NCBI GenBank assembly: GCA_046349155.1
Contig: JAXMCW010000005.1
Location: forward strand, 124,001-188,000
Length of the DNA: 64,000 nucleotides
DNA from: Alsobacter sp046349155
GTDB lineage: Bacteria; Pseudomonadota; Alphaproteobacteria; Rhizobiales; Beijerinckiaceae
Reading direction: 5' to 3'
The translations under genes and the position numbers were made by a program. Position 1 is the stretch's first letter, and each line of letters opens with the position of its first letter. The notes below the pieces were generated by a model, which was not told the DNA's origin, did no database searches, and worked only from the letters and a program-made list of their open reading frames with translations. Positions 34,024 through 42,533 of the stretch are shown here, piece after piece.

Positions 34024-36237
34024 TCAACCCGGCGCGGGTTCGGCGGTCTCCGGCCGTGCCCGCGTCATCTCGTAGGTCTGGCGCGCGGCCGCCGCGGAAG
34101 AATCGCCAGCTCCGCCGGCAACGGTCACCGTCGGCATGGCGAAGCGGATGCCGTTTTCCTCGAAGCGCTTCTTGATCAGCGCATAGGCGCGGCGGCGGAT
34201 CATGAACTGCTCGCCCGGCTTGGTCATCATCTTGAGGCGGAGTTGGATGGCGAAGTCGCCCATCTGCTCGACGCCCTGCATCTTCAACGGCTCGAGGATG
34301 TTGGGGCCCAACTCGGGGTCCTCCATCAGTTCGCGGCCGATTTGCTTGATGATCTTCTTGGCGAGATCGAGGTCCGTGTCATAGGGGACGCCGATCGTCA
34401 CCTTGTCGATCACCCAGTCGCGGCTGAGGTTCTGTACCGCGCCGAGCTCCCCGAAGGGCACGGTGGTGATGGGACCGCGGTGGTGGCGCAGCTTCACCGA
34501 ACGGATGGAGAAGGACTCCACGGTGCCCTTGTGGCTCTTCGTCTGGATGTACTCGCCGACGCGAAAGGCGTCGTCGAGCAGGTAGAAGACGCCGGAAATG
34601 ATGTCCTTGACCAGGGTTTGCGCACCGAAGCCCACGGCGATGCCCACGACGCCCGCGCCTGCCAGCAGGGGGCCGATCTGGATGCCGATCGCATCCAGCA
34701 CCATCAGCAAGGTGACGGTCAACAACACGACCAGCGCGAAGTTGCGCAGGATTGGCAGGAGCGTGCGCAGCCTCTGGCGCCGCCGGCCCTCCGGCGTGTC
34801 GTCGTGGACGTCCGGCGGGGGCCCGTCGAGCCGACCGTCGATCAAGGCGCGGGTAAGCCGCCAGGCGAGGTCGGCGACGAGAAGCACGGTGAGCACGCGA
34901 ATGACCGCGCGCACGAGGCGCGTGAAAAGCGACTCGCCCATTGCGATGTCGCCGAGATCGATGTGCCAGGCCTTGGCGAGCACGATCGCCCCGCCAATGA
35001 TGAAGAGGGCCCGGATGGCGCGCTCGACGACGACGGCCCAGGCGATTACCGAGCCGTTGGTCTCCTTATCGATCTCGTCGATGCGGACGACGTGGCGAAC
35101 GGCCACGATGGCGAGGCGCATCAAAAGGGGCAGCACGATCACGACCATCAGAGTCCAGAAGAGGTCGCGGGCATGGGCGGTCGCCAGAAGCCATGCCACG
35201 ACGATTCCGACCGTCAGCAGCACGGCCGCGACGCGGCTCACCGGCTTCTCGTCGGCAAAACGCTGGCGCTGCCAGATCATGACGATGATCGCGATGGCAA
35301 GTCCACCCAGCCAGATCGAGCCGAGCACCTCACGCTGCAATTCGGGCAGACCCGCGATGCGCAGGAGGCCGAGCGCCGCGCCGCCGATGGCGAAGGCGTC
35401 GACGAGCCCGATCCACCACGAGAACCAGAACTGGGCCAGTCTGCGCGAGAGCGGCAGCACGCGAAAGTAATCGTGCCGCGCCGCCGGGGCGATGACCACG
35501 CGGCCAAAGGCGAGCGCGAGCCCGTGGACCACGAAGGCCCCGAGCATGATCAGCACCATCTCCCTGAACACGGGCGGCCAGGGAAAGAGCAGGAAGGCCC
35601 CCAGGCTTCCGAGCACGGAGGCGCCGAGGATGTAGAGCGAGAACGAGACGCGGATTCCGAGGATCCGCAGGCGTTGCTGGGGCGTGTCGCCCGGCAGTTC
35701 CAGGAGCTTCGCGAGCTGCCCGCGCGCCGACCAGAAGGCCGCCTTGCGCGCGGCGTAGCCGCCCAGCGAGAAGAACAGGAAGGCCGCGAGCAGGGGAATG
35801 GGCCGAACCGGGCCGCCATGGCGGCCGAGCGATTCCCCGAGCTTGCCGAGTTCGTCGGGCAGGGTCGGCACAGCAGCGATCAGCGCGCTCGTCTTGGTCC
35901 GGAAATAGGAGAGATCATCCGCCACCATGCCGGACATGTCGGCGCCGAGGTCGGCCATGGGGCTGCCGCTCGCCGCCGGCACAGGTGCTGGCGGGGAGGT
36001 CGGTGGGGCCGACGCCGGCGTACTCGTGCCCGCCACGCCAGGCGCGAGCTTCGGGATGACCTGCTCCTGCATGAAGGACCGGCCGGCCGCGTCGTTCGGC
36101 ACTTCGATGATCACCCGCATGGGCGGAGCACCGGCGGGGGGCGCGTCCTGGGCCAGGACCGGGCTCGGTAGCCACGCGGCGAGCAGCAGAAAAAGGGACA
36201 GGAGGGCGAGGCAGGCGCGCAGCATCGTGACATCCAT
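34024..36237 (-). CDS. Large MscS-family mechanosensitive channel
   Basis: A 737-residue protein with a signal peptide (LALLSLFLLLAAWLPSPVLA), a periplasmic Pro-rich stretch, about eleven membrane helices, then the MscS core. GVVGIAVGFGAQTLVKDIIS with FYLLDDAFRVGEYI is the pore helix and first strand; HHRGPITTVPFGELGAVQNL continues the beta domain. Larger MscS relatives (YbiO or YnaI type) add outer helices like these. It releases solutes on hypo-osmotic shock. In-frame ATGs at 36264 and 36225 are alternatives; 36225 (MLRACL) also gives a good signal peptide. The gene converges with the S10 peptidase, 13 bases apart. Confidence 0.85.
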   Translation of the reverse strand: MDVTMLRACLALLSLFLLLAAWLPSPVLAQDAPPAGAPPMRVIIEVPNDAAGRSFMQEQVIPKLAPGVAGTSTPASAPPTSPPAPVPAASGSPMADLGADMSGMVADDLSYFRTKTSALIAAVPTLPDELGKLGESLGRHGGPVRPIPLLAAFLFFSLGGYAARKAAFWSARGQLAKLLELPGDTPQQRLRILGIRVSFSLYILGASVLGSLGAFLLFPWPPVFREMVLIMLGAFVVHGLALAFGRVVIAPAARHDYFRVLPLSRRLAQFWFSWWIGLVDAFAIGGAALGLLRIAGLPELQREVLGSIWLGGLAIAIIVMIWQRQRFADEKPVSRVAAVLLTVGIVVAWLLATAHARDLFWTLMVVIVLPLLMRLAIVAVRHVVRIDEIDKETNGSVIAWAVVVERAIRALFIIGGAIVLAKAWHIDLGDIAMGESLFTRLVRAVIRVLTVLLVADLAWRLTRALIDGRLDGPPPDVHDDTPEGRRRQRLRTLLPILRNFALVVLLTVTLLMVLDAIGIQIGPLLAGAGVVGIAVGFGAQTLVKDIISGVFYLLDDAFRVGEYIQTKSHKGTVESFSIRSVKLRHHRGPITTVPFGELGAVQNLSRDWVIDKVTIGVPYDTDLDLAKKIIKQIGRELMEDPELGPNILEPLKMQGVEQMGDFAIQLRLKMMTKPGEQFMIRRRAYALIKKRFEENGIRFAMPTVTVAGGAGDSSAAAARQTYEMTRARPETAEPAPG

Positions 36238-36361
36238 GCGGCCGGCCGGAATCGGCGGGCGCAAGCTTGGGCATCATAGGCGAAAGAGGTTTCGGGTATA
36301 CGCACGCCGCGGGCAATGGTCCGATCGGGGCAGCGCGAGTCGCGCGAGCAGGACTCGGGAC

Positions 36362-37624
36362 ATGGCCAGCGAGACGGACGACTTGACGGAGACAAGCCTG
36401 CCGGGCGCCGGGCCGCGCCTCGTGTACACTGCGATGCAGGCGCGTCGCTTGGCGCTCGCAGCGCAAGGCTTCGGGAAGGCGAGGCCGGACGTTCCGTCCG
36501 CCCGCCACGTCGACCGGCTGACCGAGCGCCTCGGGCTGTTGCAGATCGACTCGGTCAACGTGCTCGCCCGCGCCCATACCGTTCCATTGTACTCGCGGCT
36601 CGGGGCCTATGACCCAACCTTGCTGGACAAAGCCGCCTACGGCCGGCGCGGGCGACGCCTGTTCGAGTACTGGGGCCATGAGGCGTCGCTGATCCGGCTG
36701 GAGCTGCAACCGGCTCTGCGCTGGCGCATGGCGCGGGCCGCGCGGGGGCAGGGGATCTACACGGGCCTCGCCCGGTTCGCTCGGGAGCACGAGGCCTTCG
36801 TCGAAACGATCCATCGATCTGTCGAGGCGCAGGGACCATGCACGGCCCGCGACCTTGGAGCGGTTGAGGGCCGCACCGGCTCTTCTGGAGGCTGGTGGGG
36901 CTGGAGCGACTGCAAAAAGGCGCTCGAATTCCTGTTCTGGGCCGGCCGCATCACCACAGCCACGCGACGTGGCGGGTTCGAACGGGTCTACGACCTGCCC
37001 GAGCGCGTCTTCGGCGCTGAGGTTGTGGAGGCGCCCACGCCAGCGGAGGACGAGGCCCAGCGCACGCTCGTGATGGTCGCCGCCCAAGGCCTGGGCATCG
37101 CGACCGAGCGTGACCTGCGCGACTACTTTCGCCTGGACCCGGGTGATGCGCGGTCCCGCATCCAGGAACTGGTCGAGGCCGGCCGCCTTGTCCCGGTCAA
37201 GGTCAAGGGCTGGGCGGCGCTCGCCTATGTCACGCCCGAGGCGACCAGGCCCGGCAAGATCGCGGCGCGGGCGCTGGTCTCTCCGTTCGATCCGCTGTTG
37301 TGGGAGCGAAATCGGACGGAGCGGCTTTTCGGCATCCGCTACCGGCTGGAAATCTACACGCCGGAGCACAAGCGCGAGCACGGCTACTACGTGCTGCCCT
37401 TCCTGCTGGGCGACCGAATCGTCGGCCGGGTCGACCTCAAGGCGGAACGGGCCGCGGGCCGCCTGGTCGTCAAGGCCGCCCACCGGGATGGACAGGCGGA
37501 TTCCGCCGACGCCACCCAAGCGCTCGCGGCGGAGCTGCGCGACGTCGCGCGCTGGCAGGGGCTCGAGACGATCGCGGTCGAGCCGAAGGGCGACTGGTCG
37601 GCCGAATTGTCGGGGTTGGTTTGA
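36362..37624 (+). CDS. YcaQ-type winged-helix DNA glycosylase
   Basis: A 420-residue protein of the HTH_42/AlkZ-like family. QIDSVNVLARAHTVPLYSRL near residue 60 includes the catalytic QxD motif that AZL/YcaQ enzymes use to cleave interstrand crosslink adducts. LFEYWGHEASLI, GWWGWSDCKKALEFLFWAGR and FDPLLWERNRTERLFG then YRLEIYTP follow in the usual order. It excises alkylated or crosslinked bases. It is divergent from the MscS gene and convergent with the GNAT gene. Start codon ATG 36362 has only a weak purine stretch upstream. Confidence 0.8.
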   Translation: MASETDDLTETSLPGAGPRLVYTAMQARRLALAAQGFGKARPDVPSARHVDRLTERLGLLQIDSVNVLARAHTVPLYSRLGAYDPTLLDKAAYGRRGRRLFEYWGHEASLIRLELQPALRWRMARAARGQGIYTGLARFAREHEAFVETIHRSVEAQGPCTARDLGAVEGRTGSSGGWWGWSDCKKALEFLFWAGRITTATRRGGFERVYDLPERVFGAEVVEAPTPAEDEAQRTLVMVAAQGLGIATERDLRDYFRLDPGDARSRIQELVEAGRLVPVKVKGWAALAYVTPEATRPGKIAARALVSPFDPLLWERNRTERLFGIRYRLEIYTPEHKREHGYYVLPFLLGDRIVGRVDLKAERAAGRLVVKAAHRDGQADSADATQALAAELRDVARWQGLETIAVEPKGDWSAELSGLV

Positions 37625-37712
37625 ATCCGGCCCTCGGAGCCAAGGCGTCGACACGGTTCTCCGGGACAGCACGGACTGCATTGCTGCGGCCAAGAGCCTT
37701 GCCTGCCTTCGC

Positions 37713-38180
37713 TCACCCCGTTGGAAATGTCCTGCCATCGGCGTTCCAGGAGACAGCGACCCAGGGACCGATCTCGTTGTCGCCTCCGCTGCCCACCACC
37801 CAGCCTCTGCTGCGATAAAAGGCGAGGGCGCGTTCGTTCTGGGCCTGGCACTTGAGCCAGGCCCAGGGTGAGAGTCTCGTCACCGCATGGTCGAGGAGGC
37901 GCGAGCCGATGCCGTTGCGGAACCAGTGGGGGTCGACGAAGAGCAGGTGGATGAAATGGCCGGCCGTCCACAGCGACAGGAAGCCCACGACCTCCCCGTC
38001 GATCGACGCGACGGACAATGCCTCGTCGACGCTGTCGGCGTAGAAGTCTTCCTCTCTGAAGCGCCTGGGTTCGCACCAATAGAAGGCATCGCGACGCGCG
38101 TCGACGTAGATCCGCGCACAGGCAGGACCGTCTCCCGCGGCATAGGGCCGGACGACGAGGCCTTCGGGCGTTCGTGGCAT
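37713..38180 (-). CDS. GNAT-family N-acetyltransferase
   Basis: A 155-residue GNAT protein. LVVRPYAAGDGPACARIYVD opens the fold; VVGFLSLWTAGHFIHLLFVD, the acetyl-CoA loop region HWFRNGIGSRLLDHA and NERALAFYRSRGWVV follow. The acetyl-CoA loop is RNGIGS, a usual R/Q-x-x-G-x-G/A variant. It acetylates an unknown amine. It starts 8 bases after the stop of a Nudix gene on the same strand, so they form one operon. The ATG at 38180 is the first convincing one. Confidence 0.8.
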   Translation of the reverse strand: MPRTPEGLVVRPYAAGDGPACARIYVDARRDAFYWCEPRRFREEDFYADSVDEALSVASIDGEVVGFLSLWTAGHFIHLLFVDPHWFRNGIGSRLLDHAVTRLSPWAWLKCQAQNERALAFYRSRGWVVGSGGDNEIGPWVAVSWNADGRTFPTG

Positions 38181-38188
38181 GCAGTAGG

Positions 38189-38623
38189 TCAGGCGTCCCT
38201 GTCGACGAGGCCCGGAAACTTCCGCAGGATAGTGGCCAAATCCGGTTCGTCCACCATGAGCGCGGCCGCGTCCGGCGTCGTCCAGGCCAGTTCGCGCTGA
38301 CCTTTCTCTTTCCACGTGGCCAATTGCTCTGTGACCTCGAGCGGGAACAGCACCACGGAACAGAGGATGGACCGGTCGGACAACCGCTTGAGATACTGAT
38401 AGCGCCCGACGTCCGTCTCACGCACGCGGCCGAGTACGCCGGCCTCTTCCAGGGCCTCACGCGCGGCGCTCTCGTGGGGGCGCAGCTTCTTCGCAGGCCA
38501 TCCCTTCGGCAGCACCCACCGCCGCGTCTCCCGTGACGTGACGAGCAGCACGTGCACACCGCTGTTCTCCCATCGGAAGGGGATGGCGGCGACCTGCGTC
38601 GGGTGGGCGTGCTCCATCTTCAT
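38189..38623 (-). CDS. Nudix hydrolase, diphosphoinositol-polyphosphate type
   Basis: A 144-residue Nudix protein. VLLVTSRETRRWVLPKGWPA then the Nudix box with HESAAREALEEAGVLG. The first Glu of the canonical box is Leu (GWPAKKLRPHE), as commonly in diphosphoinositol/Ap5A phosphohydrolase-like members. It cleaves a nucleoside or inositol diphosphate. The start is ambiguous: ATGs at 38623 and 38617 fit the family, and an open frame extends upstream to 38758. It is cotranscribed with the GNAT gene. Confidence 0.8.
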   Translation of the reverse strand: MKMEHAHPTQVAAIPFRWENSGVHVLLVTSRETRRWVLPKGWPAKKLRPHESAAREALEEAGVLGRVRETDVGRYQYLKRLSDRSILCSVVLFPLEVTEQLATWKEKGQRELAWTTPDAAALMVDEPDLATILRKFPGLVDRDA

Positions 38624-38866
38624 GGGTCTTGTGCAAACCAGGCGGGTAGAGGACGCGAAGTGCTGTTCTATGCTGAATGGCGTAAAGAATTCGCGAAGTT
38701 TGCTCCGGTTAGTCAGGCCGAATGCAACCCTGTGCAGGGCCGCCATGTCGAGGAACATGGCACAATGGTCGACGTGATGCTGTCGTGCGGTTATTCCTGA
38801 TCAACCGCAAGGCGGGGCGCTCCCGCGAGCCGCGCAGAACGGCGTGCGGTCCGGAACGCGACGCCC

Positions 38867-39820
38867 ATGGCCCTCCCCCGCACGGCAGCAGAGGACACGG
38901 TTTCCTCGGCGCAACTCGCGACCCCGATGGGGGGATCGGTGGTCCTGGGCCTGGGCTTCTCCGCCCTGGCCTATTTCCTCTTCGCCTCGAGCGATGCGAT
39001 CGTGAAGCTGCTGGTGCAGCGCTACTCGGTCTTCCAGATCATCGCCTTCCAGGTGTGCTTTGCTCTCGTGCCGCTGGTCGGCACCATGGTCGCGACAGGC
39101 GGGCTTCGGGCCCCCAAGCGCCGCAACCTCCCGCTGCTGGCTCTGCGCGCCTTGCTTGCCGGCTTCGGCACCGCGCTCGGCGTGCTCTCCTTCTCCCTCT
39201 TGCCGATGGCCGACGTCTATGCCATCGCATTCTGCACGCCGCTCATCGTCACCGTGCTCTCCATCCCGCTTCTCGGCGAACGCGTCGGCATTCGGCGCTG
39301 GTCGGCGGTGCTCATTGGCTTCATCGGCGTGCTCGTAATGGTACGGCCGGGCTTCACGACACTCTCGACCGGTCATTTCGCGGCGTTGGCGACCGCCTTT
39401 ACGGGGGCGGGGACCGTCCTGATCATGCGCCATCTTCGCGGCGCGGAGACCTCGGCGGTAATGGTCTCGAGCGTGATGATCGGTCTGCTCGCCGTCAGCC
39501 TGCCGGTGCTGCCCTTTGTCTTCCGCCTACCGACCCCGAGCGACCTGGCGCTCTCGGCGGCCTCGGGTCTGATGATGGGCTGCGCCCAGTTCTGCATCCT
39601 CAGGGCGCTCAGCCTTGCTTCGGCGGCGACGGTCGCGCCGATGCAGTACAGCATGATGGTCTGGGCGGTGATCTACGGGCTCGTCGTGTTCGGCCAGCCG
39701 GTCAGCCCCTTCGTGCTCGCGGGCGCTGGCATCGTAGTGCTGTCGAGCCTCTACACGATGAATCGGGAGCGCACGCTGGCGCGCATGGCGCGCGCGTCCG
39801 CAGCCGCGAAAGGGGGCTGA
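38867..39820 (+). CDS. EamA-family (DMT) transporter
   Basis: A 317-residue protein with ten hydrophobic helices in two EamA repeats: the first around LGLGFSALAYFLFASSDAIV to LIGFIGVLVMVRPGF, the second from FAALATAFTGAGTVLIMRHL to AGAGIVVLSSLYTM. Such carriers export metabolites or amino acids across the inner membrane. The RidA gene follows 50 bases on with its own sigma-54-like promoter, so cotranscription is uncertain. Confidence 0.85.
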   Translation: MALPRTAAEDTVSSAQLATPMGGSVVLGLGFSALAYFLFASSDAIVKLLVQRYSVFQIIAFQVCFALVPLVGTMVATGGLRAPKRRNLPLLALRALLAGFGTALGVLSFSLLPMADVYAIAFCTPLIVTVLSIPLLGERVGIRRWSAVLIGFIGVLVMVRPGFTTLSTGHFAALATAFTGAGTVLIMRHLRGAETSAVMVSSVMIGLLAVSLPVLPFVFRLPTPSDLALSAASGLMMGCAQFCILRALSLASAATVAPMQYSMMVWAVIYGLVVFGQPVSPFVLAGAGIVVLSSLYTMNRERTLARMARASAAAKGG

Positions 39821-39824
39821 CGGC

Positions 39825-39839
39825 TGGCACCCGGCTTGC
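39825..39839 (+). promoter_or_regulatory. Sigma-54-like promoter before ridA-type gene
   Basis: TGGCACC-CGGC-TTGC keeps GG and GC ten bases apart and matches TGGCACG-N4-TTGC at all but one informative base. The expected start point, near 39851, is 20 bases before the ATG at 39871. Confidence 0.65.
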
Positions 39840-39870
39840 AACCCTTCGAAGCGTTTCGAGGGAGCCCTGC

Positions 39871-40329
39871 ATGAGCGACGCCGACCACGCCCGCCCGCTT
39901 GCCCGTTACGCCGCATGGAAGCGGCGGGGAGATTTCATCTTCATGTCCGGCATCATTGCGGTCGATCCAGCGCGCTCCCTGGTCGTAGGCGGCTATGACG
40001 ACATTCCGCTTGATGCGCAGGCGCTGATTGGCCGCTCTCACGAATTCTCCGTGGACGCCAAGGAGGGGCCGATCGCGGCTCAGAGCTGGTATGTCCTGGA
40101 CCGCATCCGCGCCACGATCGAGAGTGCCGGCGGGCAGATGTCGGACGTCTTTAAACTCGTCCAGTACTTCACCGATCTACGCGACTTCCCTGTCTATAGC
40201 CGCGTCCGCAAGCTGTTTTTCCCTGAAGAGCCGCCGGTCAGCACCGTGGTGGAAGTGAAGGCGATGCTGCCCGACGCCAGGGTGATCGTGGAGGTCGAGG
40301 CCACCGCTTTTCTGCCACAGCGCAACTGA
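39871..40329 (+). CDS. RidA/YjgF-family protein
   Basis: A 152-residue RidA-like protein with an N-terminal extension. RRGDFIFMSGIIAVDPARSL, QSWYVLDRIRATIESAGGQM, VFKLVQYFTDLRDFPVYSRV, FFPEEPPVSTVVEVKAMLPD and ARVIVEVEATAFLP follow the family order. The C-terminal glutamate is present; the Arg usually at position 105 is not obvious. RidA removes reactive enamine or imine intermediates, and rutC-like members act in pyrimidine breakdown. GAGGGAG precedes the ATG, and the gene has its own sigma-54-like promoter. Confidence 0.85.
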   Translation: MSDADHARPLARYAAWKRRGDFIFMSGIIAVDPARSLVVGGYDDIPLDAQALIGRSHEFSVDAKEGPIAAQSWYVLDRIRATIESAGGQMSDVFKLVQYFTDLRDFPVYSRVRKLFFPEEPPVSTVVEVKAMLPDARVIVEVEATAFLPQRN

Positions 40330-40336
40330 CGGGATT

Positions 40337-40351
40337 CGGCACGATCCCTGC
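40337..40351 (+). promoter_or_regulatory. Sigma-54-like promoter before FAD oxidase
   Basis: CGGCACG-ATCC-CTGC has GG-N10-GC spacing and agrees with TGGCACG-N4-TTGC except for two T-to-C changes. It predicts a start point near 40363, 23 bases upstream of the ATG at 40386. Confidence 0.6.
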
Positions 40352-40385
40352 TTCGTGCGGGCGTCGGAGTATGAGGGGACGCGGC

Positions 40386-41801
40386 ATGGGCCGGTATGAC
40401 GTCGGGGCGCTCAAGCGGAGGTTGAGCGGGATCAGGATGGAGGACAACCCGGCCCTCGTGCGCCAAAAGAGCCGCGACTTCTACTGGTACTCGCCTCGGC
40501 TCAAGCGGCAGCTCGACGCGGTGGCCGGCGACATCATTGTCTCGCCGACCAACGAGGCCGAGGTAATCCAGGTTCTCGCTGCGGCCCACGCCCTCGCCAT
40601 TCCCGTGACGCCGCGCGGCGCAGGCACCGGAAATTACGGACAGGCCATGCCCTTGTCCGGCGGGGTCGTGCTCGACCTCTCGGGGTTCAACCGCGTGCTG
40701 GACATCCAACGCGGACGCGTCGTGGCGGAGCCCGGCGCCGTCATCGCGGCCATCGACGGCGAGACGCGACCCGCCAGTGCGCAGGAGATGCGTCTGCATC
40801 CGTCCACATATGCGACCGCATCGATTGGCGGCTTCATCGCCGGAGGCTCGGGCGGCGTGGGCTCGATCAAGTGGGGCGGGCTGCGTGACTTCGGCAACAT
40901 CATCCGCCTGAAGGTCGCCACCATGGAAGCCAGTCCGCGTATCCTGGAACTCACGGGGGCGGACCTGCACAAGGTCAGTCACGCCTACGGCACCAATGGC
41001 ATCATCACCGAGGTGGAGATGCCACTGGGGCCGGCCTATGCCTGGGTGGATGTGATCATTGGCTTCGATACCTTGGAGGCCGCTGCAGCCCACGCCAACG
41101 CACTGGGTGAACAGGATGGGCTTGCCCTGAAGGAACTCGCCGTCGTCGCCGCACCCGTGCCGCACGATTATTTCCTGCGTCATCGCAAGTATTTGCCGCG
41201 CGACAAGGCCATCGTGATCGTGACCGCCGCGGATTTCGCAGTGGACGCGTTGCTCGCCTTCACGCGGCGCGTCCGGGGAGCAGAGCTGCTGTTCCGCTCC
41301 GATACACTCGCGGCGGAGGAGGCGAAGGGCCTACCACCGGGCTACGAGTTGTCCTGGAACCACACGACTTTGAGAGCCCTGCGTATCGACCCCGGCATCA
41401 CCTATCTCCAGGTGCTCTATCCCTTCCCCAATCAACTCGACCTCGTATCCCGGCTTCACAAGCTTCTCGGAGACGAGGTGCCGGCCCATCTCGAATTCGT
41501 TCGCTTTGATGGAAAGGTCACCTGCTTCGGGCTGCCTTTGGTTCGCTTCACGAGCGAGGAGCGGCTCGACGCCATCATCCGCCTGCACGAGGAGATGGGC
41601 GCGCCGATCTTCGATCCTCATCGCTACACGCTCGAAGAAGGGGGAATGAAGCAAACGGACGACGTCCAACTCGCCTTCAAGCGCGAGGCCGATCCCGATG
41701 GCCTGCTCAACCCCGGCAAGATGATCGCCTGGGAGGACCCGTCCTACGATTTCAGGGCGGGCAAGACGTTCCTGTTCAAGGGGCTGGCGGACGCGGGGTG
41801 A
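40386..41801 (+). CDS. FAD-binding oxidase/dehydrogenase (PCMH-type)
   Basis: A 471-residue flavoprotein of the GlcD/berberine-bridge class. AAHALAIPVTPRGAGTGNYG then QAMPLSGGVVLDLSGFNRVL is the PCMH FAD-binding segment; ASIGGFIAGGSGGVGSIKWG contacts the pyrophosphate; LLNPGKMIAW is the C-terminal substrate-domain strand. It oxidises a hydroxy acid or heterocycle. An ATG at 40371 is also open, but GAGGGG lies 6 bases before 40386 and the promoter-like site suggests a start point near 40363. The GTGA at its end overlaps the next gene. Confidence 0.8.
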   Translation: MGRYDVGALKRRLSGIRMEDNPALVRQKSRDFYWYSPRLKRQLDAVAGDIIVSPTNEAEVIQVLAAAHALAIPVTPRGAGTGNYGQAMPLSGGVVLDLSGFNRVLDIQRGRVVAEPGAVIAAIDGETRPASAQEMRLHPSTYATASIGGFIAGGSGGVGSIKWGGLRDFGNIIRLKVATMEASPRILELTGADLHKVSHAYGTNGIITEVEMPLGPAYAWVDVIIGFDTLEAAAAHANALGEQDGLALKELAVVAAPVPHDYFLRHRKYLPRDKAIVIVTAADFAVDALLAFTRRVRGAELLFRSDTLAAEEAKGLPPGYELSWNHTTLRALRIDPGITYLQVLYPFPNQLDLVSRLHKLLGDEVPAHLEFVRFDGKVTCFGLPLVRFTSEERLDAIIRLHEEMGAPIFDPHRYTLEEGGMKQTDDVQLAFKREADPDGLLNPGKMIAWEDPSYDFRAGKTFLFKGLADAG

Positions 41802-42442
41802 CGGCAGGCATGAACGTCCTTGTCGTCTATTGCCATCCCTGCCCCGAAAGCTTCACCGCCGCCGTGCGCGACGCGGCGGTCCAGGCGCTGCAAGGGGCCG
41901 GCCACCTTGTGCGTCTGGTCGACCTCTATGCGAGCGGCTTCAACCCGGTCATGTCGGCGCAGGAGCGCCGCAGCTATCACGAGCGCGGCCTCAACGAGAT
42001 CCCCGTGGCCGAGCAGATCGCCGAACTGCGCTGGTGCGAGGCGCTCGTTTTCGTCTACCCCACATGGTGGTACGGCCAGCCTGCCATGCTGAAGGGTTGG
42101 CTCGACCGGGTCTGGATCCCGCACGCCACGTTCACGATGCCGGAGAGCGGCAAGCCGATCGGGCGCGTTCTCACCAATATTCGCGCAATCACCGTGGTGT
42201 CGACACTCGGGTCGCCCTGGTGGTGGTGGACCATGGTCATGGGCGAGCCCGGCCGCCGCGTTCTCCTTCGGGGCTTCCGCCCGCTCGTTCATCCCTCCTG
42301 CCGGACGGACTGGGTGGCCCTTCACAACATGGACAGCGCTACGCCCAGGCAACGCGAGCGCTTTCTGGAGCGCGTTCGCCGCTCTATGGCGCTGCTCGCC
42401 GAGGAGCCCGACTGGCCCATGGACCTGATCCCGCGGTTCTGA
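41798..42442 (+). CDS. NAD(P)H oxidoreductase, flavodoxin-fold (MdaB/YwrO-like)
   Basis: A 214-residue flavodoxin-like protein: VLVVYCHPCPESFTAAVRDA is the FMN loop, EALVFVYPTWWYGQPAMLKG with WLDRVWIPHATF and TVVSTLGSPWWWW are the quinone reductase marks. It reduces quinones or flavin with NAD(P)H in the cytoplasm and could regenerate reduced flavin for other enzymes of the cluster. Translation is coupled to the FAD oxidase by GTGA overlap. An ATG at 41810 is a second possible start. Confidence 0.8.
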   Translation: MTAGMNVLVVYCHPCPESFTAAVRDAAVQALQGAGHLVRLVDLYASGFNPVMSAQERRSYHERGLNEIPVAEQIAELRWCEALVFVYPTWWYGQPAMLKGWLDRVWIPHATFTMPESGKPIGRVLTNIRAITVVSTLGSPWWWWTMVMGEPGRRVLLRGFRPLVHPSCRTDWVALHNMDSATPRQRERFLERVRRSMALLAEEPDWPMDLIPRF

Positions 42443-42533
42443 AGCAGACGGGGCGTCGCGAGAAACACGGCGACGGCCTTGGGGATCGCCGGCGGAAACC
42501 GATTTGGGTCCGGGCCGCCTGTTCACGCATAGG

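Noticed and set aside
34243..36171. A 642-codon plus-strand frame antisense to the MscS gene
   Set aside because: No recognisable domain; His/Asp/Gln-rich composition from antisense of membrane helices. The MscS frame has full family motifs.
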